A stretch of DNA of 64,000 bases from Paenibacillus marchantiophytorum (GTDB lineage: Bacteria; Bacillota; Bacilli; Paenibacillales; NBRC-103111): contig NZ_BMHE01000021.1 of the NCBI RefSeq assembly GCF_014640555.1, forward strand, positions 1 to 64,000, written 5' to 3'. Below are positions 8,572 through 16,753 of the stretch, piece by piece (the stretch's first letter is position 1; every line of letters starts with the position of its first letter). Position numbers and translations under genes: made by a program. The notes beneath the pieces were generated by a model. It saw nothing but the letters and a program-made list of their open reading frames with translations, made no database searches and was not told the DNA's origin.

Positions 8572-8721
8572 CAAGCAGATTTTAGGCGGAAAGGCGATCG
8601 TTTTCTTGAAATAGAGCATCTGGCATTCATTAGATTTTCAGAATGAATGATTTTGACCAAATAAATCGTATTGAGTTCGTTAGGGAGTTTAGGTTCACCT
8701 CGAGGTACATTGAATTGATGA

Positions 8722-8745
8722 CATAGCCTCAGGCTATGGTTTTTT
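8722..8745 (+). terminator. Orphan hairpin with T tract
   Basis: CATAGCCT-c-AGGCTATG is followed by six T residues. No gene ends nearby, since ppiB already has its own terminator 290 bases upstream. It may end a small transcript or act in the leader of the diguanylate cyclase gene. Confidence 0.6.
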
Positions 8746-8884
8746 GCTGCAATTAAGCGTTTACCCATATTATGACAGAAGTGTGATGAAAATTAACATT
8801 CTCCTCGATAATTTTAACGTAATTTTACTAACATTTCTTATAGAAAATATAGAGGAACGTGAAATTGTTAGTAGGAGGGGAGAT

Positions 8885-10465
8885 ATGGTACGTCGTGGAG
8901 ATTTTAAACTTAGGCATCTGGTCAATGCCTTTGTATTTATATCTGTGATTACAACATTAAGCGTAAGTATTGCGATTAGTTATCATAATGAGAAAAAATC
9001 GTTAATCCGAATGACGTTTGAGTTGAATAAAATATATGCGGACAAAGTAGCGGAAACGGTAGATGGTTTGTTTCTTGGATTGAAACAAGGTCTCAAGGTA
9101 ACGGGGGCCTATCTTCAGAAGGATCTGAACAGACCTGATATGTTTGAGCAGCTTGAGCTTTTTCGCCATAATCATTCCAGTTTGAACACAGTCACTCTGG
9201 TGAACCGCGCAGGCATCATTACGCAGACGTCCCCTTATAATAAAGATTTGATCGGCAAAAAAATCGGACCTGACATCGACAAACTGTTCATACAGCAGCG
9301 TCCAATCATCTCGGAGCCCTATTTCACAACTACCAATTACTTATCGGTATCAATCATACAGCCACTATTTAATGAATATGGCGAATTTATAGGCGCGCTT
9401 GGTGGCACGATACATTTGCATGAAACCAACATGTTCAATACGATATTAGGGGATAAAATGAGGGGGGAAGACGGGTCGTATTTCTTCGTTGTAAGTTCGG
9501 AAGGAACTCTGATTTATCATCCAGAACCATCTCGCATAGGTGAAAAGGTGGTGGAAAATCCAGTAGTAGCTCATCTATTGGAAGGGAAAAGTGGTGTCCA
9601 AAGGCTTACGAATACGAAGGGTGTCGATATGCTAGCCAGCTTTACCTATATGAAGGAATCTCGCTGGGGCATTGTTGCGCAAACCCCTGCAAATATTGTA
9701 TTGAAAGCAACGCGTCAACTCGTTATGCAGGTATTGATCGTTGTTATCCCGATTCTACTCGCTTTTATGCTTGTCATCTACACCTTAATTCGCAAAATGT
9801 CAGAGCCTCTTGTGAGACTGGCTAATTACGCGGCAAAGCTGTCAACGAATAACCTTGAACATGAAGAGCCTCCGCGTATTCATTCCTGGATGTATGAAGC
9901 TAATAAGCTGCATAAGGCATTCAGTTTGGCTGTCAGTCATTTGCGAACGGAATTCGACGATTTGTCCCATGACGCCCAAACGGACCCCTTAACAGGGCTA
10001 TATAACCGCCGAACGTTGGAACTGTTCATGACTAATCTCTTTTCACAGGAAAAACGGTTCAGTATCCTTGTGCTGGATATTGATAATTTCAAGCATGTGA
10101 ATGACAGCTATGGGCATGAATTCGGAGATAACATGCTGCAATTCCTTGCGGAAAGTTTGCAGAAATCATTAGGTAAAAGCGGCGTTTGTTTTCGATATGG
10201 GGGAGAAGAATTCGTTATCTTGCTGCCGGGTACGTCTTTGCAATCCGCTCTGACAAGAGCTGAGATGCTCAGGAAAACGCTGGAAGAGACAGCAGGCCCT
10301 GGCGGCAAGCATATCACCGTATCGATTGGCGTAGCTTCTTTTCCGGAAACAACCTCTGTTACAGATAAGCTGTTTGGGCTTGCAGATAAAGCGCTCTATC
10401 AGGCGAAAAGTCTGGGCCGCAATCGCGTTGAACTAGCCAAAAAGGAACCAACACTTGATTGTTAG
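8885..10465 (+). CDS. Membrane-anchored diguanylate cyclase (Cache sensor, HAMP-like, GGDEF)
   Basis: The predicted reaction is cyclic di-GMP synthesis from two GTP, with extracytoplasmic sensing. ATG 8885 is chosen because AGGAGGGG lies four bases upstream, giving 526 aa. Order: membrane span (about 12-32), extracellular Cache-like sensor region (about 35-280), second span (about 285-310), a HAMP-like linker, then the GGDEF domain (about 365-520). The active-site loop is YGGEEF and the nucleotide motif is DPLTGLYNRR. The inhibitory RxxD site normally five residues before the loop is absent. The gene is flanked by a repeat-bearing gap and the FMN riboswitch, so it appears monocistronic. Confidence 0.88.
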   Translation: MVRRGDFKLRHLVNAFVFISVITTLSVSIAISYHNEKKSLIRMTFELNKIYADKVAETVDGLFLGLKQGLKVTGAYLQKDLNRPDMFEQLELFRHNHSSLNTVTLVNRAGIITQTSPYNKDLIGKKIGPDIDKLFIQQRPIISEPYFTTTNYLSVSIIQPLFNEYGEFIGALGGTIHLHETNMFNTILGDKMRGEDGSYFFVVSSEGTLIYHPEPSRIGEKVVENPVVAHLLEGKSGVQRLTNTKGVDMLASFTYMKESRWGIVAQTPANIVLKATRQLVMQVLIVVIPILLAFMLVIYTLIRKMSEPLVRLANYAAKLSTNNLEHEEPPRIHSWMYEANKLHKAFSLAVSHLRTEFDDLSHDAQTDPLTGLYNRRTLELFMTNLFSQEKRFSILVLDIDNFKHVNDSYGHEFGDNMLQFLAESLQKSLGKSGVCFRYGGEEFVILLPGTSLQSALTRAEMLRKTLEETAGPGGKHITVSIGVASFPETTSVTDKLFGLADKALYQAKSLGRNRVELAKKEPTLDC

Positions 10466-10479
10466 AAGAATGTTAGATA

Positions 10480-10497
10480 AAAAAGCCCTTGCTTTTT
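10480..10497 (+). terminator. Weak terminator-like hairpin after the diguanylate cyclase
   Basis: AAAAAGC-CCTT-GCTTTTT forms a 7-bp, A/T-rich stem just after the stop codon. It is short, so the assignment is tentative. Confidence 0.4.
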
Positions 10498-10579
10498 CCA
10501 TGTGTGAGTGATAAATTTTTCATTACCAAAGTAATTTTTAGCTAATTCTTAGTTGTTAGTTACTTTCATATGTATGCAA

Positions 10580-10753
10580 AACCTTCGGGGCGTGGTGAAA
10601 TTCCACACCGGCGGTGATTCGAGGCATGAACATGGTTCGTGCTATCGATAAGTCCGTGACCCGTTTTGAAGCTAGCGGTACCTGACATACAGCTTCGCTA
10701 CGGCTGATCCGGTGCAATTCCGGAACCGACAGTATAGTCTGGATGGGAGAAGG
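10580..10753 (+). ncRNA. FMN riboswitch (RFN element)
   Basis: The conserved RFN blocks are readable in order: TTCGGGGCGTGGTGAAATTC, then ACACCGGCGGTGAT, AGTCCGTGACCCG, CGGCTGATCCGGTGCAATTC, and CGACAGTATAGTCTGGATGG followed by GAGAAGG. It sits about 230 bases upstream of ribD, where in Bacillales FMN binding causes premature termination of the riboflavin operon. A GC-rich terminator follows at 10921. Confidence 0.97.
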
Positions 10754-10920
10754 AAAACGCGAATCTAACATTCGCTGTGCGTACTTGTACATTTTTTCAC
10801 GTAAACAAAAATTCGGCAAGTCTGTCTACTTAAACAGATTAGTCGTTCTTGTTTGGTTTGATCAAAAATGCAGCAAGTACGTATTAGCAGAAGCTTCTTC
10901 GTGTTATCTCGACAATCTCT

Positions 10921-10953
10921 GGCCCCTTCCCGATATACGGAGGGGTCTTTTTG
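10921..10953 (+). terminator. Riboswitch-controlled terminator upstream of ribD
   Basis: GGCCCCT (10921-10927) pairs with AGGGGTC (10941-10947) and is followed by a T-rich run. The position between the FMN aptamer and ribD fits the expression platform. The roughly 165-base spacer between aptamer and hairpin is longer than usual and contains no ORF that I would call. Confidence 0.8.
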
Positions 10954-10983
10954 CATTCATAATCAGGCTTGAGGGTAAGGGCG

Positions 10984-12102
10984 GTGAACAGTGTGCAAAT
11001 ACTGAATGACGAAGCTTACATGAAACTTGCTTTGCAAATGGCGGCAAGCGCCCTGGGTCAAACAGGCATCAATCCGGTTGTCGGGTGCGTCCTGGTGAAA
11101 GAGGGACGTATTGTGGGAATGGGAGCGCACTTGCAGCGCGGCCACGGACACGCCGAAGTTCTTGCCTTGCAAATGGCAGGCGAGGATGCAAGGGGAAGCA
11201 CGGCGTATGTCACGCTTGAGCCCTGCAGCCATTATGGCAAGACGCCGCCCTGCAGCGATCGTCTCATCGAAGCGGGCGTAAGCCGGGTTGTGGTTGCAAC
11301 GACGGACCCTAACCCGCTGGTTGCCGGCACGGGGATCGCCAAGCTGCAAGCCAAAGGCATCGAGGTCAGTGTTGGTTTGCTCGCTGAGGAAGCCTCGGGG
11401 ATGAATGAGGCTTTCAATAAGTTTATCGTCACACGGATGCCGTATGTGACGATGAAGACGGCGAGCACACTCGATGGTCGCATTGCTTCGAAGACAGGCG
11501 ACAGCAAGTGGATTACATCGCCCGCGTCGCGCGCTTATGTTCATACCCTGCGCCATCGGCATCAGGGGATTATGATCGGCGTTGACACCGTCATCGCCGA
11601 TGATCCGCTGCTGAGCGCGCGCGGGGACGTACCGGCTGTGCAGCCGGTGCGGATCGTCGCGGACTCGCAGCTGCGAGTCCCGCTGGGCGCCCGCGTGCTC
11701 ACAGAGCAGGATCGTCAGCCGACGATCCTGCTCGCGAGCGCACAGGCGCCCGCGGAGCGGCGTGCCGCGCTGGAAGCGCGCGGCGTCACGGTCCTCACCT
11801 GCGGGGATGGCCCGCGGGTGGATCTCCTGCTCGCCATGCGCCAGCTCGGCGAGCGGGAGATTGGCTCCATCCTCCTAGAGGGTGGAGGTCAATTGAACGG
11901 CGCCATGCTTGAGCAGCGCCTGATCGACAAGCTGGTGCTGATGTTCGCGCCGAAACTGATCGGTGGAGGCCATGCAGCACCGATGAACATCCACTTCGGG
12001 GGCTTCGCGAAGATGGAAGAAGCAATTACGCTCGACCGGGTGAAGGTCGAGCAGTTCGGTCCGGATATCAGCATCAGCGGCTATCCGATATATCCGAGCT
12101 AA
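10984..12102 (+). CDS. ribD: Bifunctional riboflavin deaminase/reductase RibD
   Basis: RibD carries out steps 2 and 3 of riboflavin synthesis: deamination of the GTP-derived pyrimidine, then NADPH-dependent side-chain reduction. The N-terminal zinc deaminase domain has HAE (about residue 56) and PCSHYGKTPPC (about 80-90). The C-terminal reductase domain starts near residue 150 (TLDGRIASKTGDSKWI) and has LLEGGGQLNG. The start is uncertain among GTG 10984, GTG 10993 and TTG 10969. The second half is visibly richer in G+C than its neighbours and holds three strong inverted repeats (11631-11733). Confidence 0.94.
   Translation: MNSVQILNDEAYMKLALQMAASALGQTGINPVVGCVLVKEGRIVGMGAHLQRGHGHAEVLALQMAGEDARGSTAYVTLEPCSHYGKTPPCSDRLIEAGVSRVVVATTDPNPLVAGTGIAKLQAKGIEVSVGLLAEEASGMNEAFNKFIVTRMPYVTMKTASTLDGRIASKTGDSKWITSPASRAYVHTLRHRHQGIMIGVDTVIADDPLLSARGDVPAVQPVRIVADSQLRVPLGARVLTEQDRQPTILLASAQAPAERRAALEARGVTVLTCGDGPRVDLLLAMRQLGEREIGSILLEGGGQLNGAMLEQRLIDKLVLMFAPKLIGGGHAAPMNIHFGGFAKMEEAITLDRVKVEQFGPDISISGYPIYPS
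11631..11733. repeat. Cluster of three strong inverted repeats inside ribD
   Basis: Three inverted repeats lie within 103 bases. ACCGGCTG-tg-CAGCCGGT is at 11631-11648. The perfect 20-base palindrome GGACTCGCAGCTGCGAGTCC is at 11661-11680. GAGCAGGATCGTC-agcc-GACGATCCTGCTC, a perfect 13-bp stem, is at 11704-11733. All lie in frame within the reductase domain. They could be structured mRNA or a by-product of local G+C bias. Confidence 0.7.
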
Positions 12103-12118
12103 CGAATGGAGGGCTGTC

Positions 12119-12790
12119 ATGTTTACCGGCATAATTGAAGAAATCGGCCACATGCGCCGCATTCATAGTCAAGGGCAAGCGATGGTTTTAACGATTGGCG
12201 CGAAGAAAGTGCTGGAAGATGTTCACCTGGGCGACAGCATTTCGGTTAACGGGGTTTGTCTGACGGTCATTTCCTTCGACAGTGACTCCTTCTCAGTAGA
12301 CGTCATGCCAGAAACGTATCGCAAGACGAATTTACGCAAGCTGCAGAGCGGCACACGCGTGAATCTGGAGCGAGCGATGGCTGCCAACGGACGTTTTGGC
12401 GGTCACATCGTGCAGGGACACGTGGACGCCACAGCAACGATTGTTTCTCGCATTCCCGAAGAAAATGCGGTTGTTTATCGGTTCGAACCGGACAATAAAC
12501 ACATTTTTCGCTATATCATTACTGGCGGTTCCATCACGATTGACGGTATAAGCCTCACGGTAGTCGATGTGAATGAACGTGAAGTTGCGGTATCCATCAT
12601 TCCGCATACTCTTGCGCAAACGGTCCTGCATGACAAAAAAGCCGGAGATACGATCAACATGGAATGTGACGTACTTGGCAAATATATGGAGCGTCTGCTC
12701 AAATTCGGTCCTTCTGACGCAGCAGATGGAAATAGCCACAAGCCAAGCAAGCTAACAGCCAGCTTTCTGGCTGACAATGGTTTTATGTAA
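12119..12790 (+). CDS. ribE: Riboflavin synthase, alpha subunit
   Basis: It dismutates two 6,7-dimethyl-8-ribityllumazine molecules to riboflavin. The 223-aa protein has the two tandem lumazine-binding barrels, seen as paired motifs: MFTGIIEEIG and DSISVNGVCLTV in the first, GGHIVQGHVDATA and GSITIDGISLTV in the second. It lies 16 bases after ribD with a GGAGGG ribosome site, within the FMN-controlled operon. The C-terminal tail after residue 200 is less conserved in appearance. Confidence 0.95.
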   Translation: MFTGIIEEIGHMRRIHSQGQAMVLTIGAKKVLEDVHLGDSISVNGVCLTVISFDSDSFSVDVMPETYRKTNLRKLQSGTRVNLERAMAANGRFGGHIVQGHVDATATIVSRIPEENAVVYRFEPDNKHIFRYIITGGSITIDGISLTVVDVNEREVAVSIIPHTLAQTVLHDKKAGDTINMECDVLGKYMERLLKFGPSDAADGNSHKPSKLTASFLADNGFM

Positions 12791-12829
12791 GCTGCAACAG
12801 CAAAGAGAGTAAGGATAGGAGAGGTGAAT

Positions 12830-14056
12830 ATGACAGAAATCAACTTCAACCGTATTGAAGAAGCTCTGGAGGATCTCAAGCTGGGCAAGGTCATCATTGT
12901 TGTCGATGATGAGGATCGTGAGAATGAAGGTGATTTTATTGCACTTGCGGATAAAACAACACCGGAAGTGATTAATTTCATGATTAAAGAAGGACGCGGA
13001 CTCGTGTGCGTGCCGATTACGGAAGAACGGGCACAAGAACTGGATTTGCCTCCGATGGTAGCCAAGAATACCGATTACCACGGCACAGCGTTTACGGTTT
13101 CTGTTGACCATAGCGATACAAGCACGGGCATATCGGCTCATGAGCGTTCGAGAACAATCATGGGTTTGATTGATCCTAAGACGAAACCTCAGGATTTCCG
13201 CAGACCAGGTCATATTTTTCCTTTGATTGCCAAAAAAGGCGGCGTTCTTCGTCGAACAGGCCATACAGAAGCTGCTGTTGATCTAGCGATTATGTGCAAT
13301 TCCTATCCTGCCGCTGTCATCTGTGAAGTCATCAAAGAAGACGGCACGATGGCGCGTGTACCTGATTTGATGGAGATTGCCGCCAAACATGAGTTGCGTA
13401 TTATTACAATTCAGGATTTAATCCATTATCGCAATAAACAGGAAAAATTGGTTGAACGCGAAGTCGAAATTAAGCTGCCAACGGATTTCGGCACGTTTAA
13501 GGCCATTGCCTATACCAACCAATTGGACAACAAAGAGCACGTGGCATTGGTCAAAGGAACGATCGATCCTTCCAAACCAACCTTGGTTCGTGTACATTCC
13601 GAGTGCTTAACGGGAGATGTATTCCATTCTCATCGCTGTGATTGCGGTCCGCAATTGGATGCAGCTCTAAAACAGATTGATGAAGAGGGCAATGGTGTAT
13701 TATTATATATGCGACAGGAAGGTCGCGGAATCGGTTTAATCAATAAATTGAAGGCTTATGCCTTGCAAGAGCAGGGATTTGATACGGTAGAAGCGAATAT
13801 TAAACTTGGATTTGCTCCAGATCTTCGTGATTACGGGATTGGGGCGCAAATTCTGAAGGATTTGGGCATCACGCAGCTTCGTTTATTGACGAACAATCCA
13901 CGCAAGATCAAAGGTCTGGAAGGTTATGGTCTAGAAGTCGTGGAGCGGGTAGCCATCCAAATGGACAGCAAAGCAGATAATTTGAGTTATTTGCAAACAA
14001 AGAAATCAAAGCTTGGTCACATGCTGAGTTTTCATGACTCGGGCAGCGGCATTTAA
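12830..14056 (+). CDS. ribBA: Bifunctional DHBP synthase / GTP cyclohydrolase II RibBA
   Basis: RibBA supplies both riboflavin precursors: 3,4-dihydroxy-2-butanone 4-phosphate from ribulose 5-phosphate (N-terminal half) and the pyrimidine from GTP (C-terminal half). ATG 12830 follows AGGAGAGG, giving 408 aa. DDEDRENEGD (about 26-35) marks the DHBPS active site. The zinc motif GDVFHSHRCDCG and RQEGRGIGL mark GTP cyclohydrolase II. The second domain ends in the conserved LTNNPRKI region. Operon order ribD-ribE-ribBA-ribH matches B. subtilis. Confidence 0.97.
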   Translation: MTEINFNRIEEALEDLKLGKVIIVVDDEDRENEGDFIALADKTTPEVINFMIKEGRGLVCVPITEERAQELDLPPMVAKNTDYHGTAFTVSVDHSDTSTGISAHERSRTIMGLIDPKTKPQDFRRPGHIFPLIAKKGGVLRRTGHTEAAVDLAIMCNSYPAAVICEVIKEDGTMARVPDLMEIAAKHELRIITIQDLIHYRNKQEKLVEREVEIKLPTDFGTFKAIAYTNQLDNKEHVALVKGTIDPSKPTLVRVHSECLTGDVFHSHRCDCGPQLDAALKQIDEEGNGVLLYMRQEGRGIGLINKLKAYALQEQGFDTVEANIKLGFAPDLRDYGIGAQILKDLGITQLRLLTNNPRKIKGLEGYGLEVVERVAIQMDSKADNLSYLQTKKSKLGHMLSFHDSGSGI

Positions 14057-14063
14057 GCATAGA

Positions 14064-14084
14064 GGTTGCATGGGTTCATACTAC
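14064..14084 (+). other. Shared motif GGTTGCATGGG + CATACTAC upstream of ribH
   Basis: GGTTGCATGGG (14064-14074) followed after two bases by CATACTAC (14077-14084) lies in the ribBA-ribH gap. An almost identical element is at 42733-42751 upstream of ypfB. The spacing does not fit a known sigma-factor promoter. Confidence 0.45.
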
Positions 14085-14114
14085 ACGGTTTGATAAGAGA
14101 GGGAGACTATAATC

Positions 14115-14585
14115 ATGGCTAACATTTATGAAGGACATTTAATTTCGCAAAACTTGAAATATGGGATTGTTGTAGGTCGTTTCAATGAGTTCATCACATC
14201 CAAGTTGCTTGGCGGCGCACAGGACGCTTTGAAGCGTCACGGCGTGTTGGAAGATGAGATTGATATCGCCTGGGTACCAGGAGCGTTCGAACTACCGCTT
14301 ATCGCGCAAAAAATGGCTGAAAGCGGCAAATACGATGCGGTAATAACCCTAGGCGCTGTCATTCGGGGGTCAACGCCTCACTTTGATTATGTGTGCAGCG
14401 AAGTAGCGAAAGGTGTTTCTGCCATTAACTTGAAAACTGGCGTTCCAACGATCTTTGGCGTATTGACAACGGACTCCATCGAGCAAGCTGTTGAGCGCGC
14501 GGGAACGAAAGCTGGAAATAAAGGCTGGGAAGCGGCTGTAACTGCGATTGAAATGGCTAATTTGACGAAGCAATTCACTTCCTAA
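14115..14585 (+). CDS. ribH: 6,7-dimethyl-8-ribityllumazine synthase
   Basis: RibH condenses the ribitylamino-uracil with dihydroxybutanone phosphate; the subunit assembles into capsid-like shells. The 156-aa length and motifs GRFNEFI, VPGAFELP and the active-site GAVIRGSTPHFDYV are typical. The ATG is preceded by AGAGAGGGAG. Its TAA stop shares one base with the ATG of the downstream membrane protein gene (TAATG), indicating coupled translation. Confidence 0.97.
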   Translation: MANIYEGHLISQNLKYGIVVGRFNEFITSKLLGGAQDALKRHGVLEDEIDIAWVPGAFELPLIAQKMAESGKYDAVITLGAVIRGSTPHFDYVCSEVAKGVSAINLKTGVPTIFGVLTTDSIEQAVERAGTKAGNKGWEAAVTAIEMANLTKQFTS

Positions 14586-15226
14586 TGCTTTCTTATTATC
14601 ATTTGGAAACGCTGCTGCCCCGACTGCTCGCCTTTCTGATTGCGATGACGCTGCATGATGCTGCGCACGCAGGTGCAGCTTGGCTGCTCGGAGATCGAAC
14701 AGCTCGGGACAGCAAACGGTTCTCACTCAATCCCTTGGCACATTTGGATGCCTTGGGATTGGCGATGATCGTATTCGGACCTTACGGTTGGTCAAAGAAA
14801 ATACCCATAGACGCTGCTCGTTTCCCAAGAAAACCTAGGCTATCCAACGCCTTGGTATATGCAGCGGGTCCTTTTACCAATTTGCTGCTCGCTTTGTTCT
14901 TCTGGTGGCTCAATTTCTTTCTACCTGCCTTAGCGGGTGGAACGGCGGAGTCGATAACCGTGGAACAATGGCGAGTCTATTTGCAGTATGGCGTCATTGT
15001 CAATATCATGATTTGTTTCATCCATTTGTTGCCCCTGTATCCGTTAGATGGCTGGTATATTATAAAAGGTTTTTTGCCTGCCAATAGGCAAGGCTGGTTC
15101 CCAAGAAATCAACGTTATGCACTTATTCTCGTTATCGTTCTTCTGGTTACACCGATGGGCCAATGGCTGCTTGGGCATGTCTATCCTTTTGCCGCGCAGT
15201 TTATAATGCAAGTATTTTCACTATGA
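14585..15226 (+). CDS. Site-2 protease family (M50-like) membrane protein with HDAAH in place of HExxH
   Basis: The 213-aa protein has about five hydrophobic segments and the layout of short M50 intramembrane proteases. The zinc-binding signature near residue 24 reads HDAAH, with Asp where the family has its catalytic Glu. The distal motif LPLYPLDGW retains the third metal ligand (Asp of LDG). The residues AGPFTNLLLAL match the family NPxxN-like region. It starts on the ribH stop and precedes scpA by 15 bases. The Glu-to-Asp change leaves catalytic competence open; a substrate cannot be inferred. Confidence 0.82.
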   Translation: MLSYYHLETLLPRLLAFLIAMTLHDAAHAGAAWLLGDRTARDSKRFSLNPLAHLDALGLAMIVFGPYGWSKKIPIDAARFPRKPRLSNALVYAAGPFTNLLLALFFWWLNFFLPALAGGTAESITVEQWRVYLQYGVIVNIMICFIHLLPLYPLDGWYIIKGFLPANRQGWFPRNQRYALILVIVLLVTPMGQWLLGHVYPFAAQFIMQVFSL

Positions 15227-15241
15227 CAAGGGGGAACAGAG

Positions 15242-16033
15242 ATGAAAGTCACCTATAAGTTAGAAGCTTTTGAAGGCCCCCTTGATCTATTGCTGCACTT
15301 GATCGATAAAAATGAACTCGACATTTATAATATTCCGATCAAAGAGATTACAGATCAATACTTAGGCTATGTACAAGCGATGCAGGAATTGGAACTGGAA
15401 ATTACGAGTGAATTTCTAGTTATGGCTGCGACGCTGCTCTCCATTAAGAGTAAAATGCTGCTGCCTAAGCCGCCTGTAATTGAATTTGATGAATATTTTG
15501 ATGATATGGAAGACGAACTTGATCCGCGAGCTGAACTGGTTGCCAAACTGATTGAATACAGGAAGTACAAGTCGATTGCTGACATGCTGAGGGACAAAGA
15601 GGTGGAGCGCAGCTTAGTTTACACGCGTGAACCTGAGGATTTAACTTCTTTCCTGCCGCATAGTCAAGAGAATCCTGTTGAAGGATTGGATGTAGCGGAT
15701 CTGCTGTTCGCTTTTCAGCGGACTTTGCGCAAATTAGCCAATCGGAATGTGGTTGCACGCATTCGTCGGGATGAGATATCCGTGAAAGACCGGATTCGTG
15801 AAGTCATCGATTTACTCAAGGTACGAGGCGGTAAATTGCTATTTTCCAAATTATTTGATTACGATAGGACTCGGGAAGAAATTGTTGTTACGTTCTTGGC
15901 GATTCTAGAATTAATGAAAATGAAGAAAGTCGTTTGCCATCAGCACAAGCTGTTTGAAGATATCGTTATCCAATCGAGAGAGGAGGTTTCTGACATTGAC
16001 ACTCAATTTACCGCAGATGAAATCAATTATTGA
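15242..16033 (+). CDS. scpA: Segregation and condensation protein A (kleisin)
   Basis: ScpA bridges the SMC heads in the chromosome condensin complex together with ScpB. The 263-aa protein opens with YKLEAFEGPLDLLLHLIDKN and has LLSIKSKMLLPKP, both hallmarks of the kleisin N-terminal domain. The C-terminal winged helix contains VVTFLAILELMK. RBS AGGGGGAA precedes the ATG. The 3' end overlaps scpB by 38 bases. Confidence 0.96.
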   Translation: MKVTYKLEAFEGPLDLLLHLIDKNELDIYNIPIKEITDQYLGYVQAMQELELEITSEFLVMAATLLSIKSKMLLPKPPVIEFDEYFDDMEDELDPRAELVAKLIEYRKYKSIADMLRDKEVERSLVYTREPEDLTSFLPHSQENPVEGLDVADLLFAFQRTLRKLANRNVVARIRRDEISVKDRIREVIDLLKVRGGKLLFSKLFDYDRTREEIVVTFLAILELMKMKKVVCHQHKLFEDIVIQSREEVSDIDTQFTADEINY

Positions 16034-16646
16034 AGGACTGCTCTTTGCTTCTGGTGACGAAGGCTTGGATGCGAAGCAGTTGGCAGAAGTCATGGAATTA
16101 GACCTTTATTTGATTCGCGATCTGCTCAAAGATATGAGAACCGAATTCAAACGGAAGGGACGCGGCATTCAGATCGTGGAGGTAGCTGGGGCGTATCAAT
16201 TGACGACTTTGGCGGAGCATGCCCCGTATTTTGAACGGTTGGCTTACACACCATCACGCTCATCCCTCTCCCAGGCAGCGCTGGAAACCCTTTCGATTGT
16301 TGCCTATAAGCAACCGATTACACGCGTTGAGATTGAGGAAATCCGCGGTGTCAAATGTGATCGCGCATTGGCAACCTTGACCGGCAAAGATCTAATTGCA
16401 GAAGTTGGACGAGCTGATGCGGTAGGCAGACCGATTCTCTATGGGACTTCGAAACAATTTCTTGAATATTTTGGGCTTGGCTCCATTCTGGAATTGCCGG
16501 ATTCAACGAGTTTTCAAGGGAATTTTGATTTGGAAGAAGAGACCCGCATGCTGTTTGATCGCTTGGGTGGCGATCAGAAACAATTAACCCTTGAAGATGT
16601 GAATGACGGACATGACGGACATGACGGACATGACGGACACGAATAA
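15996..16646 (+). CDS. scpB: Segregation and condensation protein B with a Gly-His-Asp repeat tail
   Basis: ScpB is the dimeric winged-helix partner of ScpA in the SMC complex. TTG 15996 with AGGAGG nine bases before it is the likely start (216 aa), inside the scpA 3' end. Core motifs are IEGLLFASGDEGL, ETLSIVAYKQPITR and RGVKCDRAL. The last residues are four Gly-His-Asp/Glu triplets encoded by a 9-bp tandem repeat (16605-16640). This tail is not a known part of the family and may vary between strains. Confidence 0.95.
   Translation: MTLNLPQMKSIIEGLLFASGDEGLDAKQLAEVMELDLYLIRDLLKDMRTEFKRKGRGIQIVEVAGAYQLTTLAEHAPYFERLAYTPSRSSLSQAALETLSIVAYKQPITRVEIEEIRGVKCDRALATLTGKDLIAEVGRADAVGRPILYGTSKQFLEYFGLGSILELPDSTSFQGNFDLEEETRMLFDRLGGDQKQLTLEDVNDGHDGHDGHDGHE
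16605..16640. repeat. 9-bp minisatellite at the 3' end of scpB
   Basis: Four consecutive copies of GACGGACAT (the last is GACGGACAC) encode a Asp-Gly-His repeat in the scpB frame. The sequence is in frame and immediately precedes the stop codon, so copy-number change would alter only the tail. Confidence 0.9.
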
Positions 16647-16689
16647 GGTCAGGCGGAAATGCATTTCATTTCCTTATTTAGCTCATACT

Positions 16690-16734
16690 AACTCCATTGG
16701 CGAGAAGACTTCTTCTTGCCAGTGGAGTTTTTTT
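16690..16734 (+). terminator. Rho-independent terminator after scpB
   Basis: AACTCCATTGGC pairs with GCCAGTGGAGTT, with an inner AGAAG/CTTCT stem, followed by seven T residues. It ends the rib-scp transcript 20 bases before the next gene's start. Confidence 0.88.
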
Positions 16735-16753
16735 GCTGAGGAGGAATATCACC

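Noticed and set aside
10963..11562. 199-codon minus-strand frame over ribD
   Set aside because: It is a shadow in a G+C-rich gene where long antisense frames are expected.
11580..11960. G+C-rich patch in ribD as evidence of gene transfer
   Set aside because: The protein is continuous with normal RibD sequence, and similar G+C-rich patches occur in resE and fni, so local bias is more likely.
12752..13264. 170-codon minus-strand frame over ribBA
   Set aside because: It is antisense to a well-supported enzyme gene, with no promoter or ribosome site.
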